From positions 78,864 to 100,482 of the forward strand of contig CAJULJ010000003.1 of NCBI GenBank assembly GCA_910587395.1: a stretch of 21,619 nt of DNA. Direction: 5' to 3'. Made by a program: the position numbers and the translations under genes. The notes beneath the pieces are model-generated. The model was not told the DNA's origin. It searched no databases and worked only from the letters and a program-made list of their open reading frames with translations. Source of the stretch: an uncultured Oscillospiraceae bacterium. Lineage in GTDB: Bacteria; Bacillota; Clostridia; Oscillospirales; Oscillospiraceae. Shown piece after piece: positions 1 to 9,000 of the stretch. Every line of letters starts with the position of its first letter. Positions within the stretch are counted from its first letter, which is position 1.

Positions 1-1
1 T

Positions 2-241
2 TTGAAGCCCACGGCGGGGCCGGACCCCAAGGAGCGGGTGAAGTTCCGCAACCTGATCGCGGGGCTGGGGCAGGACACCGTGGTGCTGCTGTCTACCCAC
101 ATCGTGTCCGATGTGGAGAAAATCGCCGACCATATGCTGATGATGTCGGACGGCAGGATCATTTTGAATGAACCATGGGACAAGTCCCGCACCGATTTGG
201 AACAGCTCTACATGGAGGAGTTCGGGGGTGTGGAGGAATGA
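2..241 (+). CDS. ABC transporter ATP-binding protein, C-terminal part (5' end outside window)
   Basis: This is the tail of an ABC ATPase that would power the two membrane proteins downstream. The 79 visible residues hold the D-loop region (PTAGPDP), the H-loop (LLSTHIVSDVE, switch histidine) and the usual C-terminal strand (MMSDGRIILN). The stop overlaps the next gene's start as ATGA, so the two are translationally coupled. One oddity: the usual Walker B/D-loop text is LDEPTAGLDP, but here it reads LKPTAGPDP. The catalytic Glu is therefore Lys, and the D-loop Leu is Pro. Because this falls on the first bases of the window, an indel or end-of-contig error is as likely as a real catalytic loss. 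The first codon (TTG) is internal to the gene and is not a start. Confidence 0.9.
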   Translation: MKPTAGPDPKERVKFRNLIAGLGQDTVVLLSTHIVSDVEKIADHMLMMSDGRIILNEPWDKSRTDLEQLYMEEFGGVEE

Positions 242-1503
242 AAAACCTGGGGACGCTGTTCGGCTACGAGATGAAAAAGCTCTGGAAGCGGCCCATGACC
301 TGGGTGGTGCTCATCGTGTTCTCGGCGGGCTTCGTACATTACTCAGCCATTCCCTTTTACAACTATGGACATACGTATACCTACACGCAGGCCGACGGCA
401 CGGTCATCAGCCGGGAGTTCACGCCGGAGGAACAGGACAGGTTCATGATCGAAGCGCCCCGGCTCCTCAGCGGCCAGCCCATCGACGAGGAATTTTTCGC
501 GAAAGCCGAGGAAAACATCCCCGCCCGTTTGGAGAACTTCGACTTCAGTAATTCTGAGGATATGGAAAAGGTGCATGAAATTGAGGAGCAGAGAGACGGC
601 TACTTCTTTCTGGTGGACCCCACCTACTATGGGGCCTACCGGATGCTGGGGGGCCAGAACCGGTATCTCCACCGCCTGGAATGGTTCAAAGCAGACGTGG
701 AAGCCAACAACAACGGTTACCTGACCGAAGAGGAGATCGCCTATTGGACGGAGCTTGAGGAGCAGGTTCAGCATCCCTACATCTACGAACCCACCGACGC
801 CCCCAGCCGACTACTCGACGTACTGGGCGTCATGGGTATGTTCCTCCCTATCCTGGTGGCGCTGTGCGTGTGCGACCTGTTCTCCCAGGAGCAGCGGGCC
901 CGGACCTATCCCCAGATTTTCAGTAGCAGACAGGGGCGCAGCTGCCTCTATCTGGCGAAAATCCTGGCCGGGAGCGCCACCTCCGTGCTGGCGGCGGCCA
1001 TCGGCATCGGGGCGGTGATTGCGGCCAGCCTGATCCGCTACGGCCCTTGGGGCTGGGGTGCGGCCATTCAGCTGTGCCAGTATGTGAGCACCTGCTCCTT
1101 CCCCATCACCGCGCGGCAGGGCATCCTCCTGCTGACGGCGCTGCTGCTGGTGTACGCCCTGCTGTGCGGGGCGGTCATCTCGCTGGTATCCATGTGGAGC
1201 GGGAGCGGCGTGGCCTCGCTGGCGGTGGGGGCGGCGTTGGTGGGGGGACAGCTGCTGGTCCTGCAGCAGCTGTGGATTCTGGAGATGATGGTGTCCGCGG
1301 TGCCTCTGCTGCAAGATATGCTGGCATATCTGCCCATAGCCCTGGTCAACGCCAGTGTGCTGACAGGGAAGAAGCTGGCGCATTTCTTCGGGCTGACGCT
1401 CAATTACATCCAGGCCGGGATTCTAGTGTATCTGGCTGTGACCGTGCTGCTGGCGGCGCTGTGCTGGCTGGGCTGGCGGCGGCAGGCGGTGCGCGGTGAG
1501 TGA
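238..1503 (+). CDS. ABC-2-type transporter membrane subunit (paralog 1)
   Basis: A 421-aa integral membrane protein, probably the permease partner of the ATPase that ends in its start codon. I chose the ATG at 238 (MKNLGTLFGYEMKK) because it forms the ATGA overlap and aligns with the start of the next gene; an in-frame start 21 codons earlier lacks that support. TM1 is about 20-38. A large polar, probably extracytoplasmic, domain covers 40-193. TM2-TM6 lie near 195-214, 243-265, 295-317, 323-345 and 390-411. A cytoplasmic stretch after TM2 (EQRARTYPQIFSS...LAKILAG) resembles the coupling region of ABC-2 permeases. The substrate cannot be told from sequence. It is a tandem paralog of the next gene. 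Confidence 0.85.
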   Translation: MKNLGTLFGYEMKKLWKRPMTWVVLIVFSAGFVHYSAIPFYNYGHTYTYTQADGTVISREFTPEEQDRFMIEAPRLLSGQPIDEEFFAKAEENIPARLENFDFSNSEDMEKVHEIEEQRDGYFFLVDPTYYGAYRMLGGQNRYLHRLEWFKADVEANNNGYLTEEEIAYWTELEEQVQHPYIYEPTDAPSRLLDVLGVMGMFLPILVALCVCDLFSQEQRARTYPQIFSSRQGRSCLYLAKILAGSATSVLAAAIGIGAVIAASLIRYGPWGWGAAIQLCQYVSTCSFPITARQGILLLTALLLVYALLCGAVISLVSMWSGSGVASLAVGAALVGGQLLVLQQLWILEMMVSAVPLLQDMLAYLPIALVNASVLTGKKLAHFFGLTLNYIQAGILVYLAVTVLLAALCWLGWRRQAVRGE

Positions 1504-1515
1504 CGGAGGGAGCGT

Positions 1516-2706
1516 ATGAAAAACTTTGGAACGCTGTTCGGCTTCGAGATGAAGAAAATATGGATGCGGCCCATGACCTGGGCGGCGGTGCTGGTGTTCT
1601 GCGCAGCTTTCATCACAATCACGGTGCAGCCTTTTTTCCGCTCCGGCGGCGCCGCCTTCACCGCCACGGACGCCGACGGCAAAGAGATCACTCAATTTCT
1701 CACCGCAGGGGAGCAGTACCGCCTCCGGGTGGAGGGGGCGCGGACCCTCAGCGGCCAGCCCATGGACGAGGCGTTTTTCCAGACGGCGCAAGAAACGATC
1801 CCCCTGGACAAGGATTACTTTGATAAGGAGAGTTATTTTTTCCTGATTGACCCCAGCTACCGCGATTTCTATACCGAGTTCGGTGAGTGGCTGAACGGCA
1901 CGGCGGAGCATTATTATACCGCCCGCCAGAATAGCCGGGAGCTGTCTTGGCAGCGGCTGACGGAGGAGGACGCCGCCTATTGGCGGGAGCTGGAGGCGCG
2001 GGTGGAAAAACCCTTCGTCTACCAACCCGTGCTGGGCCCCAGGATGCTGATGAATATGCTGGGCAGCGCCGGGCTGGAGATGTTCCTGCCTCTGCTAGTG
2101 GGGCTGTGCCTGTGCGACCTGTACGCCCAGGAGCGCCGCACCCGAGCCGGGGCGCTGATCTTCAGCAGCCCCCGGGGGAGGCGCTGCCTGTACCTGGCCA
2201 AGACGCTGGCCGGTGCGATATCTGCGGTGGCGGCGACGCTGATCGTGGTGTCGGCGGGAGGCTTGGCCAACCTGCTCTTTTACGGCCCCTATGGCTACGA
2301 CGGGGCGATTCAGATCTCCCCCTGGCTGTGGCACAGCAGCCTGCCCATCGCCATGGGGCAGGGGATTTTGATCCTGCTGGGGCTTCTGCTGGCCTACGCC
2401 CTGGTGTGCGGGGCGGCGACGGCGCTGACATCCGTATGGAGCGGGAGCGGCGCGGCTGCCATGGCTATCTCGGTGGGCGTGATGATTGCGGCCATGACGC
2501 TGGATCGGACGGAGCCAGGGTGGTGGGCATATATGCCCGGCAACTTGGTGGATGAACGAGGGATGAACAGTCTCCAGATCACGAATTTGTTTGGCGTACA
2601 GCTCAACATTCTCCAATCCGGGTTCCTGCTCTATATGGCGCTGGCGGTGGTGCTGTTCGTCCTGTGCCGGCTGGGCTGGCGGCGCAGCGCGGCGGGCAGT
2701 GCGTAG
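1516..2706 (+). CDS. ABC-2-type transporter membrane subunit (paralog 2)
   Basis: A 396-aa paralog of the preceding gene, 12 bp downstream with its own GGAGGG ribosome binding site. It shares the N-terminus (MKNFGTLFGFEMKKIWMRPMTW), an extracytoplasmic domain with LSGQPMDEAFF and YFFLIDPSY, the post-TM2 cytoplasmic motif (QERRTRAGALIFSSPRGRRCLYLAKTLAG) and the S-W-S-G-S-G motif near 306-311. TM1 is about 20-38; further segments lie near 185-203, 230-254, 281-304, 312-328 and 363-384. With the ATPase upstream it fits a three-gene exporter in which two related permeases may form a heterodimer, which is an inference. No clear intrinsic terminator lies between its stop and the convergent esterase gene. 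Confidence 0.85.
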   Translation: MKNFGTLFGFEMKKIWMRPMTWAAVLVFCAAFITITVQPFFRSGGAAFTATDADGKEITQFLTAGEQYRLRVEGARTLSGQPMDEAFFQTAQETIPLDKDYFDKESYFFLIDPSYRDFYTEFGEWLNGTAEHYYTARQNSRELSWQRLTEEDAAYWRELEARVEKPFVYQPVLGPRMLMNMLGSAGLEMFLPLLVGLCLCDLYAQERRTRAGALIFSSPRGRRCLYLAKTLAGAISAVAATLIVVSAGGLANLLFYGPYGYDGAIQISPWLWHSSLPIAMGQGILILLGLLLAYALVCGAATALTSVWSGSGAAAMAISVGVMIAAMTLDRTEPGWWAYMPGNLVDERGMNSLQITNLFGVQLNILQSGFLLYMALAVVLFVLCRLGWRRSAAGSA

Positions 2707-2800
2707 CGCAAACCGGAGAGAAAAACAAACGGCCCTGCCGCCCCTTTCCGCGATCCTTTCCAGCTCATGCCGATGGATCAGGTGAATTGATTCATGGCCG

Positions 2801-3754
2801 TCAGTGCAGCAGGAACCGTCCCACATGCTCCATGGCTTCGCCAGCCTTTTTGATGGGTAGCATCTGGAACACATGCCACATCTCCTTCCACTCCTCCATC
2901 CGGCACAGCACACCAGCTGACCGCATCCGGTCCCGGAGCCGCTCGGAGTCGGAATAGAGAAGCTCGTTGCTGCCCACCTGGATCAGCGTGGGAGGGAAGC
3001 CCTCAAAATTACCGAACAGGGGAGAGAGCATGGGGTCCTCCAGGTCGGTGCCTCCGCCATAGGCCGTGCGCACCGCCTGAATATATTCCATGGTGATGGT
3101 GGGGTCCAGCTGGGCGCGCTGAACGTAGGATTCCCCGCTGGCGGTCATGTCCGTCCAGGGGGACAGCAGTACCAGCCGCTTTGGAAGCTGACGGCCCTCC
3201 GCCTTCAGCCGGTGCAGCAGCACCAGCGCCAGATTGCCTCCGGCAGAGTCGCCCGCCACGGTGACATCCCGCGCGCCGTAGCCCTGATGCATCAGATGAT
3301 CCCAGACCCGGACCGCGTCCTCCACCGCCGCCGGATAGGGGTGCTCCGGGGCCAGACGGTATTCAAAGCACAGGGTTTCCCAGCCTGAGACATGGGACAG
3401 CTTGGAGGCCAGGGGACGGGAATAGCCCAGATTCCCGCTGGTATAGCCGCCGCCATGACAGTACAAAATGATCTGGCTGGGGTCGTGGCCCCACTCGGGC
3501 CGGACCCACGCGGCCTTCATGCCGTCCAGATCAAAGGGCTCCCAGCGCATGCCGACCATAGGTGCGGCCAGCCGCCCCAGGATGTCCTGAGCCGCCCGCT
3601 GCCGGGCCAGGTCCTCCGGCTCCATGGATTCTGCGGAGCTGACGGAGTGAATGGCCTTGAGAGTTTTCATCATCCGGGCCAGCCGCTTTTCCTCGGCCTG
3701 GGCCTTTTTCTCCTCGGAGTTCAGGCTGAGAAGCCGCATTGCCTTTCGTTCCAT
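2801..3754 (-). CDS. Alpha/beta hydrolase, hormone-sensitive-lipase (HSL) family esterase
   Basis: A 317-aa carboxylic ester hydrolase, probably cytoplasmic since no signal peptide is visible. The oxyanion-hole HGGG sits at 100-103 and the nucleophile elbow GDSAGG at 168-173 (Ser170). His294 (EMWHVF) is the likely base. The acid is probably Glu264 in SNELLYSDS, the place where many family members have Asp in a DPL motif. EYRLAPEHPYPAA (131-143) is a family hallmark. The start is supported by AGGGGG eight bases upstream and by a near-consensus promoter. Residues 1-60 form a charged helical leader. It is divergent from the acetyltransferase-like gene, so a shared ester or acyl substrate pathway is possible but unproven. 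Confidence 0.93.
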   Translation of the reverse strand: MERKAMRLLSLNSEEKKAQAEEKRLARMMKTLKAIHSVSSAESMEPEDLARQRAAQDILGRLAAPMVGMRWEPFDLDGMKAAWVRPEWGHDPSQIILYCHGGGYTSGNLGYSRPLASKLSHVSGWETLCFEYRLAPEHPYPAAVEDAVRVWDHLMHQGYGARDVTVAGDSAGGNLALVLLHRLKAEGRQLPKRLVLLSPWTDMTASGESYVQRAQLDPTITMEYIQAVRTAYGGGTDLEDPMLSPLFGNFEGFPPTLIQVGSNELLYSDSERLRDRMRSAGVLCRMEEWKEMWHVFQMLPIKKAGEAMEHVGRFLLH

Positions 3755-3784
3755 GGAAATTCCCCCTTGCGTTCTTTGCCGTCC

Positions 3785-3813
3785 AATATATCATAAGGGC
3801 CCGCGTTTTTCAA
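3785..3813 (-). promoter_or_regulatory. Sigma-A promoter of the esterase gene
   Basis: Read on the minus strand: -35 TTGAAA (3808-3813), 17-bp spacer, -10 TATATT (3785-3790). Each hexamer matches consensus at five of six positions. Transcription would start about 25 bases before the ATG at 3754. It lies back to back with the promoter of the next gene, with about 23 bp between the two -35 elements, so one regulator could control both. Confidence 0.75.
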
Positions 3814-3836
3814 TGGCTGCCCGCCGTATGCCGAGC

Positions 3837-3865
3837 TTGTGCTTTTGCCGCGGCTGTGGTACACT
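3837..3865 (+). promoter_or_regulatory. Extended -10 promoter of the acetyltransferase-like operon
   Basis: A weak -35 TTGTGC (3837-3842) is followed by a 17-bp spacer and -10 TACACT (3860-3865). A TG one base before the -10 gives an extended -10 (TGGTACACT), which offsets the poor -35. It lies about 30 bp upstream of the ATG at 3894. Confidence 0.55.
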
Positions 3866-3893
3866 GTCTGTATTACGCAACGGAGGGACACAT

Positions 3894-5180
3894 ATGCCGC
3901 AGCGGGACTGGTACCGGTTGGATAACGCCGGTGTGCTCTACTCTGCTCTGAAAAAAGAGAAATATGCCCCGGTCTACCGTTTTTCCGCAGTCATGGATGA
4001 GAGGGTTGACCCGTCGGCCTTGCAGCGGGCGGTGGACCGTTCCATGCCCCGGTTCCCCAGCTTCCAGGTCCGCATTCGCAAGGGGGCCTTCTGGTGCTAT
4101 TTTGAGTCCAACCACAAGGCCGGGCCCTTTGTGCAGCCCGATATTTCCAACCCCTGCCAGCCCATGCGGGACAGGGAGGACAACAACTGGCTGATCCGCT
4201 TTTATTACTACGAAAGCCGCATCTCCTTCGAGGCATTTCACGCCATTTCAGACGGGAGCGGGGCGCTGACCTTTTTTCGAACGGTGCTGGCGGAGTACCT
4301 GCGGGAACGGGGTGTGGATATTCCCCCGGACCCGCTGATCCTGGATGTGGGACAGCCGCCGAAAGCAGAGGAGCTGGAAGACGCCTACGGCAGGTATGCC
4401 GGAAAGCGGGTCCTGCGCGGCGGGTTCCAGAAAACCGCCTACGCCAACACCAGCCCGCAGGAACCCTTTTATACCCTGAACGTGACCATGGGGCTTATGT
4501 CCGTGGCGGCGCTCAAGGCGAAGGCAAAGGAGCGGGGGGCCACCATCACGGAATATCTGGCGGCGGTACTGCTGCTGTCGCTGATGGAGAAGCAGCGCGC
4601 GGAGCATCCGCATCGGGAAAGGCCCGTCGCGCTGGCCATCCCGGTGGACCTGAGAGGCTGGTTTCCCTCGGGAACTCTGCGGAATTTTATGCTGACCCTG
4701 CGGCCCTGTGTGGACCCCGCTCTGGGAGAGTACGACCTGGAGGATCTGATCCGATACGTCCACCATTTCATGGGTCTGTCCCTGAACCGGCCGGAAATGC
4801 AGGCGGCCATCACCGGAAATGTCCGCTTTACCCGGAACCGCTTCTTGCAGACCATCCCCCTGTTCCTGAAAAAGCCCATCATGGCATTTTCCTATTGGTT
4901 GGTGGCGGCCCGGCCCTATACGGCCACCTTCACCAATCCAGGTGCTGTTCGCCTTCCGGACTCCATGGCGCCCCATGTCCGCCGCATGGAGGTGATCCTG
5001 GGGCAGGCCACCCGGCCGTCCCCCCACTGTGCCGCCATCAGCTGCGGAGACGTGATGGAAGTGACCTTTGCGGGAACAGGGACATCCAGCGAGACGGAGC
5101 GGCGGTTTTTCACCCATCTGATTCGGGGGGGTGTGCCGGTCAAGGTGATTTCCAATCGAACCCAACGGGAGGTGCTATGA
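3894..5180 (+). CDS. Condensation-domain / alcohol acetyltransferase-like acyltransferase
   Basis: A 428-aa protein of the CoA-dependent acyltransferase / condensation superfamily. The active-site motif HxxxDG appears as HAISDG at 116-121, followed by SGALTFFRTVLAEYL as in alcohol-acetyltransferase-like proteins. A central segment (VALAIPVDLRGWFPSGTLRNFMLTLRP) matches the second half of such two-lobed enzymes, and near the C-terminus TFTNPGAVRLPDSM takes the place of the family's DFG-like structural motif. The start at 3894 follows GGAGGG; the in-frame extension upstream runs through the divergent promoters and into the esterase's 5' end. The stop overlaps the next start (ATGA). In gut Firmicutes such genes often precede a zinc-ribbon membrane protein, as here. 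The acyl donor and acceptor cannot be told. Confidence 0.85.
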   Translation: MPQRDWYRLDNAGVLYSALKKEKYAPVYRFSAVMDERVDPSALQRAVDRSMPRFPSFQVRIRKGAFWCYFESNHKAGPFVQPDISNPCQPMRDREDNNWLIRFYYYESRISFEAFHAISDGSGALTFFRTVLAEYLRERGVDIPPDPLILDVGQPPKAEELEDAYGRYAGKRVLRGGFQKTAYANTSPQEPFYTLNVTMGLMSVAALKAKAKERGATITEYLAAVLLLSLMEKQRAEHPHRERPVALAIPVDLRGWFPSGTLRNFMLTLRPCVDPALGEYDLEDLIRYVHHFMGLSLNRPEMQAAITGNVRFTRNRFLQTIPLFLKKPIMAFSYWLVAARPYTATFTNPGAVRLPDSMAPHVRRMEVILGQATRPSPHCAAISCGDVMEVTFAGTGTSSETERRFFTHLIRGGVPVKVISNRTQREVL

Positions 5181-5884
5181 TGTCATACTGTGTCAACTGC
5201 GGCGTGGAGCTGGACAGCACGGCGGCGTTCTGCCCCCTGTGCCAGACGCCGGTGCGAAATCCCAGACAGCCAGTGAACCAGGATGGCCCCGCCCCTTTCC
5301 CCACAGAGCCCGGCGAGGTGCCGCTGGGGCCCCGGCGGGCAGCGGCGGCGCTGATTTCCGCCATGCTGGGTTCGGTTGCCCTGTGCAGCGGGCTGCTGAA
5401 CCTGATCCTGCTGGCGGGCCACATCTGGTCCCTGTATGTGATGGGAGCCGCGGCCATGCTTTGGGTCTTTGTTGTGCCGCCGCTGCTGTGGCGGAAGCTG
5501 CCGCTGTCTGTGATCACATTGCTGGACGCGGCGGCCATCGGGCTTTACGTGCTGCTGATTGCCTGGGAGCTGGATGGCTTCGACTGGTATGTTCATCTGG
5601 CACTGCCCGCCGTGGCCCTGCTGGGCCTCATCATGCTGGCCCAGGTGCTGCTGTGCCAAAAGCGGCGGCGGAGCATCCTGTCCACCATGACGCTGGTCAT
5701 CGCCTCGGCGGCGGTGTTTATCGCGGGGCTGGAGCTGCTGGGAGATTTGTATTTTCACGGGGAGTGGGGGCCGTCCTGGTCGCTGGTTGTGCTCATTGTC
5801 GCCGGGGCGCTGGAGATCCCGCTGTTGGTGGTGCGTTGGGTTCCGAGCCTGCGCAGGGAGGTCCGGCGGCGCTTCCATATGTGA
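5177..5884 (+). CDS. Zinc-ribbon, six-TM membrane protein (DUF6320-like)
   Basis: A 235-aa protein with an N-terminal zinc ribbon (C5-x2-C8 and C19-x2-C22), a proline-rich linker (about 24-50) and about six membrane spans near 56-80, 84-103, 111-130, 138-160, 169-188 and 200-220. It ends in a basic tail (RREVRRRFHM). It is translationally coupled to the acyltransferase by an ATGATG overlap, so it probably works with that enzyme, for example by anchoring or presenting a membrane substrate (inference). The resemblance to DUF6320 proteins, which are known to sit beside alcohol-acetyltransferase-like genes, is recalled from family knowledge and has not been searched. The biochemical function is unknown. 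Confidence 0.8.
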   Translation: MMSYCVNCGVELDSTAAFCPLCQTPVRNPRQPVNQDGPAPFPTEPGEVPLGPRRAAAALISAMLGSVALCSGLLNLILLAGHIWSLYVMGAAAMLWVFVVPPLLWRKLPLSVITLLDAAAIGLYVLLIAWELDGFDWYVHLALPAVALLGLIMLAQVLLCQKRRRSILSTMTLVIASAAVFIAGLELLGDLYFHGEWGPSWSLVVLIVAGALEIPLLVVRWVPSLRREVRRRFHM

Positions 5885-5977
5885 ACCGGAGGAATGATGG
5901 GAGGGGCGATGCAGGATTTTGGCAGGACAAAACCGCTGATTTGATAAAAATTGGAAGACCTGTGCTCAGGTTTAAGC

Positions 5978-6025
5978 AAAACAGCAGCGACGCGCTCCCC
6001 CTGTGGGGTGCGTCGCTGCTGTTTT
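5978..6025. terminator. Bidirectional terminator between convergent genes
   Basis: A perfect 16-bp inverted repeat (5978-5993 with 6010-6025) runs from four A's to four T's. Inside it a further CCCC/GGGG pairing closes a CTGT loop. It lies 93 bp after the zinc-ribbon gene and 14 bp after the kinase stop, so it can end transcription from both sides. On the minus strand it is immediately downstream of the kinase. Confidence 0.9.
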
Positions 6026-6039
6026 GATGAGAGATCTTT

Positions 6040-9000
6040 TTATGATTTCTTTTGCCAATTCATGATCTTGTTGAGGGTGTCCAACAGATTTTTGATGTCA
6101 ATGGGCTTGGCGATATGGCCGTTCATGCCGGCGCTCAGGGCCTCCCTGCGGTCCTCCTCAAAGGCGTTGGCGGTCATGGCCAGGATGGGGATGGAGCTCA
6201 GACGGCGGTTGTCCAGGGCGCGGATGGCCTTGGTGGCGGCGTAGCCGTCCATCACGGGCATCTGCACGTCCATCAGGATCAGCTGATAGTACCCGGGCTG
6301 GGAAGCCTTGAGCATGTCTACGGCGATCTGACCGTTGGAGGCCACCTCCACGGTGAAGCCCGCCTCAGTGAGGATGGCGGCGGCAATCTCCTGGTTCAGC
6401 TCGTTGTCCTCGGCCAGGAGGATGCGGCCGGTGTGATGCTCCATCTGTTCCGGAGCGTCCTGCTCCTGGGATTCCTGGGTTGTGCCAACCACGGCGCGCA
6501 GGCAGGAGCGAAGCTCGGACATGAACAGCGGCTTGCTGCAAAAAGCGGTCACACCTGCGTCCCTGGCCTCCTCCTCGATGTCGGACACGTCATAGGCGGT
6601 GAGGACGATGATAGGCACATCCTCACCCATCTCCTTGCGGATGCGGCGGGCGACCTCGATGCCGTTAAGGTCGGGAATGAGCCAGTCGATGATATAGACG
6701 CTGTAGGCGTCCCCCCGCATGACGGCCTGGTGGGTGCGCAGCACGGCCTCCTTGCCGGACAGAGTCCACTCCGCCCGCATCCCGAACTGCTGGAGCATAT
6801 AGGATACGCTGTCGCAGGTATTGAAGTCGTCGTCCACCACCAGGGCGCGGCAATTCTGGAGCTCCGGGATGTTGGGGACCTCCTTGGGACCGGACTGGAG
6901 GCGGAAGGTGAAGCTGACGGTGAATTCCGACCCCACGTCCTGCTCGCTGCGCACCCGAATGGAGCCGCCCATCATGTCCACGATGTTTTTGGTGATGGCC
7001 ATGCCCAGGCCGGTGCCTTGGATGCCGCTGATGGTGGAGTTGCGCTCCCGTTCGAAGGGCTCGAAAATGTGGGCCACGAACTCCTCGCTCATGCCGATGC
7101 CGTTGTCCTTGACGTGGAATTCGTAGCTGGCGCTGCCCGCAGGCGCTCCGGGCTTTTCCATGATGCGCATGCTGATCACGCCGCCCGCGGGGGTGTATTT
7201 GATGGCGTTGCTCAGCAGGTTGAGCAGCACCTGGTTCAGCCGCAGCTTGTCGCAGTAGACCTCCTCGTCCAGCACGTCCACCGTGTCGATGAAAAAGTCC
7301 AGCTGCTTGGAGCGAACGTCGGCCTGCACGATGCTGCGCAGGCCGTGGAGGATCTCAGGCAGGCTGCACGGAGCCTCCTCCAGATGCATCTTGCCGCTCT
7401 CGATGCGGCTCATGTCCAGCACGTCGTTGATGAGGCTGACCAGATGGCTGCCGGAGGTGAGAATTTTTTTCAGATAGCCCTCCACCTGTTCCTTCTGGTC
7501 CAGATGGGTGATGGCAAGGCTGGTGAAGCCCACGATGGCGTTCATGGGGGTGCGGATGTCGTGGGACATATTGGACAGGAACACGCTCTTGGCGCGGCTG
7601 GCCTGGTTGGCCTGCGCCAGGGCGTCCTCCAGAACGGTCTGTTTTTCCATCTCCTGCCGGGTCTCCTCGTCCACATTGCGGAAGCCCAGAACGATGGTGT
7701 GCGGGCCCTTCTCCCAGTCGCCGGTACGCACGGCCTTCATCTGGAAGTAGCGCATCTCGCCGCAGCATATAGTGCGGTAATTGAGGTAGGAAATGCTGGT
7801 GGTGGACAGCTTTTCCTCCAGATATGTCCGGCGGGAGGTGTTTCGCACCGCCTCTCGGTCTTCCTCGTAGACGCAGGTGTCTATAAAGCGGTCCATGCAG
7901 AGCTCCAGCTGGAGCTCTCCGCTGAACAGGCTTTGGAGTATCCCCTGAGGACAGCCGCTGGTGCGCAGGGAGCGGCCCGTTCCCGAAGCCAGGTCAAAGA
8001 CACAGACCAGGCTGTAATCCACGCTCAGCGCCTGGACCAGCTCCATCTGCCGCTGCTCGGTCTCGACGCGCTCCTGCTGCTCCCGAAGCTTTTGGGCGGT
8101 GCGATCCAGGAGGAAGCGCTGGATGAACTGATGGCCGTTTTCCTCCACCAGTTTCATATTGCCCATGATATGGAGCACCCTGCCGTCCGGGTGACGGACC
8201 CGATACTCTGTGCTGGCGCTGTCCCCCGGCTTTTTCAGTCCGGCCATCATCCGGTACAGGGGCTCCTTGTCCTCCTCCACCACAGATCCGGCCACCAGGA
8301 AGAAGCCGTCTTGGGTCAGTTCCTCCTGGGAACGGTAGCCCAGTATGTTCAGCGCGGCCTGGTTGATGCTGATGATCCGGGAGCCGTCCAGGCTGTGGCA
8401 GATGATGCCGCAGTCCAGAGAGGTGAAGATGGCCTCCAGCGTGTCGTTCTTATGGACGATCTCCTGCTCATAGGACCGCTCCTGGGTGATATCGATGGCG
8501 GTGCCCACGGTGCCCATCACGCTGCCGTCCAGATCGTAGAGGGGGGATTTGTAGGTGGCCAGCAACCGGGAGCCGCCGCCGGTCTGGATCATTTCCTCAG
8601 AGACGTAGGTTTGCTCTGTCTCCATGACGATCCGCTCGGATTCGATGCAGGCGGGGTCGTCCTGCTCCACGTCCCAGATGTAGGCGTGGCCTTGTCCCTG
8701 GACCTGCTCACGGGTCTTGTTCACCGTTTTGCAGAAGCTGTCGTTCACCTTTTCATGAATGCCGTTCTTGTCCTTGAACCATACCAGGTTGGGCGCGCCG
8801 TTGATGACGGCATCCAGAAACTGGCCGGTCTGCCACAGGTCTTTGGCCTGCTTGCAGTCCTCCTGCCAGCGCAGAAAACGGAATCTCAGTGTCTCCGCCC
8901 CCAGCGGGGCGGTCCAGATGTCCTGGAGCTGGGACAGGAAAGGGGACAGCTGGGGCAGCTGCTCGCCGTTGACCAGGACGATGAGCTGCGCGTCCTTCCT

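Noticed and set aside
5894..5941. 15-codon ORF after the zinc-ribbon gene with a GGAGGA directly before the ATG
   Set aside because: The spacing of the ribosome binding site is too short, and it lies in the short gap before the terminator with no other support.
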